A stretch of DNA of 5,831 nt, from contig JASHXM010000064.1 of NCBI GenBank assembly GCA_030043545.1, positions 1 to 5,831 of the forward strand. The letters run 5' to 3'. A model generated the notes under the pieces. That model did not search any database. It was not told the DNA's origin and saw nothing but the letters and a program-made list of their open reading frames with translations. This document shows, in pieces, positions 5,428 to 5,831 of the stretch. Numbering within the stretch: position 1 is the first letter of the stretch; the number at the start of each line of letters is the position of its first letter. The stretch comes from Thermoplasmata archaeon (lineage in GTDB: Archaea > Thermoplasmatota > Thermoplasmata > Lutacidiplasmatales > UBA184). The translations under genes were made by a program, and so were the position numbers.

Positions 5428-5831
5428 CCGGTCGGGGGCCGACCGAGCGACTCTCCGAGGCGGTCGGCCGGTCGCTCACGGAACTGGCGGCCACGGACCC
5501 TCGTCTGGAGATTCTGTACGCTCAGCCGCCGGAGCCGGATCGATCGCCGTCCGCGGTCAGCCTCCCAGCCGGGGCCCGTTCGATGGCGAGCGATGGCCCC
5601 GCGCTCGTCGGCACGGCCGGGGAGCGAGCCCGCGACGGGCACACGGTGTTCGCGATCGGCTCGGAGTTCGAGATCGCGGTCCGCGCGTTCGCGGCGGTCC
5701 GGGAGGTCGCGTCCACTCCCTCCCGGCCGGTGAAGTTCGTCGCCGAGGCGGCCGAGGGGACGGGGCTCCGGGCGCCCTCCGAGTCGGTCGGGGCGATGCG
5801 CGCGCTCCCGGGAATGGCGGTGGTGGTGCCC
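5424..5831 (+). CDS. Transketolase C-terminal-type subunit, apparently degenerate (3' partial)
   Basis: An open frame of 136 codons starts at the ATG overlapping the endonuclease stop and runs off the window. The start resembles the pyrimidine-binding domain of split transketolases (RLSEAVGRSLTELAATDPRLEIL, 9-31). The end, SESVGAMRALPGMAVVVP (119-136), closely matches the family's motif of the type 'E..A.MRalPnm.V..P'. Codon use is GC3-rich like the neighbours. The catalytic positions look lost: by alignment the thiamine-activating Glu of G-I-x-E-x-x-M falls on A51 (with M54 as the Met), the His of the ATHD-type motif falls on A109, and the GEDGPTHQ loop is shortened and lacks its His (R116 at that place). 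The protein may be a non-catalytic or repurposed subunit. Sequence errors are unlikely, because the frame is intact. The rest of the gene, and any N-terminal partner subunit, lie outside the window. Confidence 0.7.
   Translation, partial: MTGRGPTERLSEAVGRSLTELAATDPRLEILYAQPPEPDRSPSAVSLPAGARSMASDGPALVGTAGERARDGHTVFAIGSEFEIAVRAFAAVREVASTPSRPVKFVAEAAEGTGLRAPSESVGAMRALPGMAVVVP

Noticed and set aside
1..5831. Haloarchaeal origin, suggested by the high GC content
   Set aside because: The predicted proteins are not strongly acidic, and the endonuclease has a basic tail. Salt-in haloarchaeal proteins are rich in Asp and Glu.
1..5831. Mobile elements, CRISPR arrays, tRNA genes or a defence system
   Set aside because: I looked on both strands and saw no direct-repeat array, transposase or integrase motif, tRNA cloverleaf or terminal inverted repeats.

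Overview
This GC-rich window (roughly 70% by eye) most likely comes from an archaeon, and my best guess is a GC-rich member of the Thermoplasmatota. Four things point that way. There is a stand-alone 5S rRNA gene with archaeal features and its own TATA-like promoter. There is a tricorn-factor-type M1 aminopeptidase and a mevalonate-pathway decarboxylase. A split transketolase C-terminal subunit occurs as a separate gene. None of the gene starts has a Shine-Dalgarno sequence, while several have an AT-rich element about 26 bases upstream, which fits leaderless transcripts. The proteins are not strongly acidic, which argues against a haloarchaeon. The assignment is inferred from gene content, not from a database match.

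Layout from left to right: the last 28 codons of an unidentified plus-strand gene end at 89. They converge, across six bases, on a minus-strand diphosphomevalonate-decarboxylase-family gene (96-1124). A 57-base divergent intergenic region with one AT-rich element separates it from a plus-strand PaaI-type hotdog thioesterase (1182-1667). That gene converges, with a three-base gap, on a large minus-strand M1 zinc aminopeptidase (1671-4124). The next 138 bases hold the 5S rRNA promoter. The 5S rRNA gene (about 4263-4385) follows, then a plus-strand endonuclease IV gene (4429-5427) with an unusual basic C-terminal tail. Its stop overlaps, by four bases, the start of a transketolase C-terminal-type gene that runs off the right edge.

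The genes serve separate housekeeping roles: isoprenoid lipid precursor synthesis, acyl-CoA hydrolysis, peptide degradation, the ribosome, base-excision repair, and carbon metabolism or a derivative of it. Only the last two look like an operon. I see no mobile element, CRISPR array, defence island or tRNA. The oddest item is the partial transketolase-like gene. It keeps the fold signature but appears to have lost the catalytic Glu and the active-site His residues. The decarboxylase also has changes at positions expected to contact the substrate phosphates, so its exact substrate is open.
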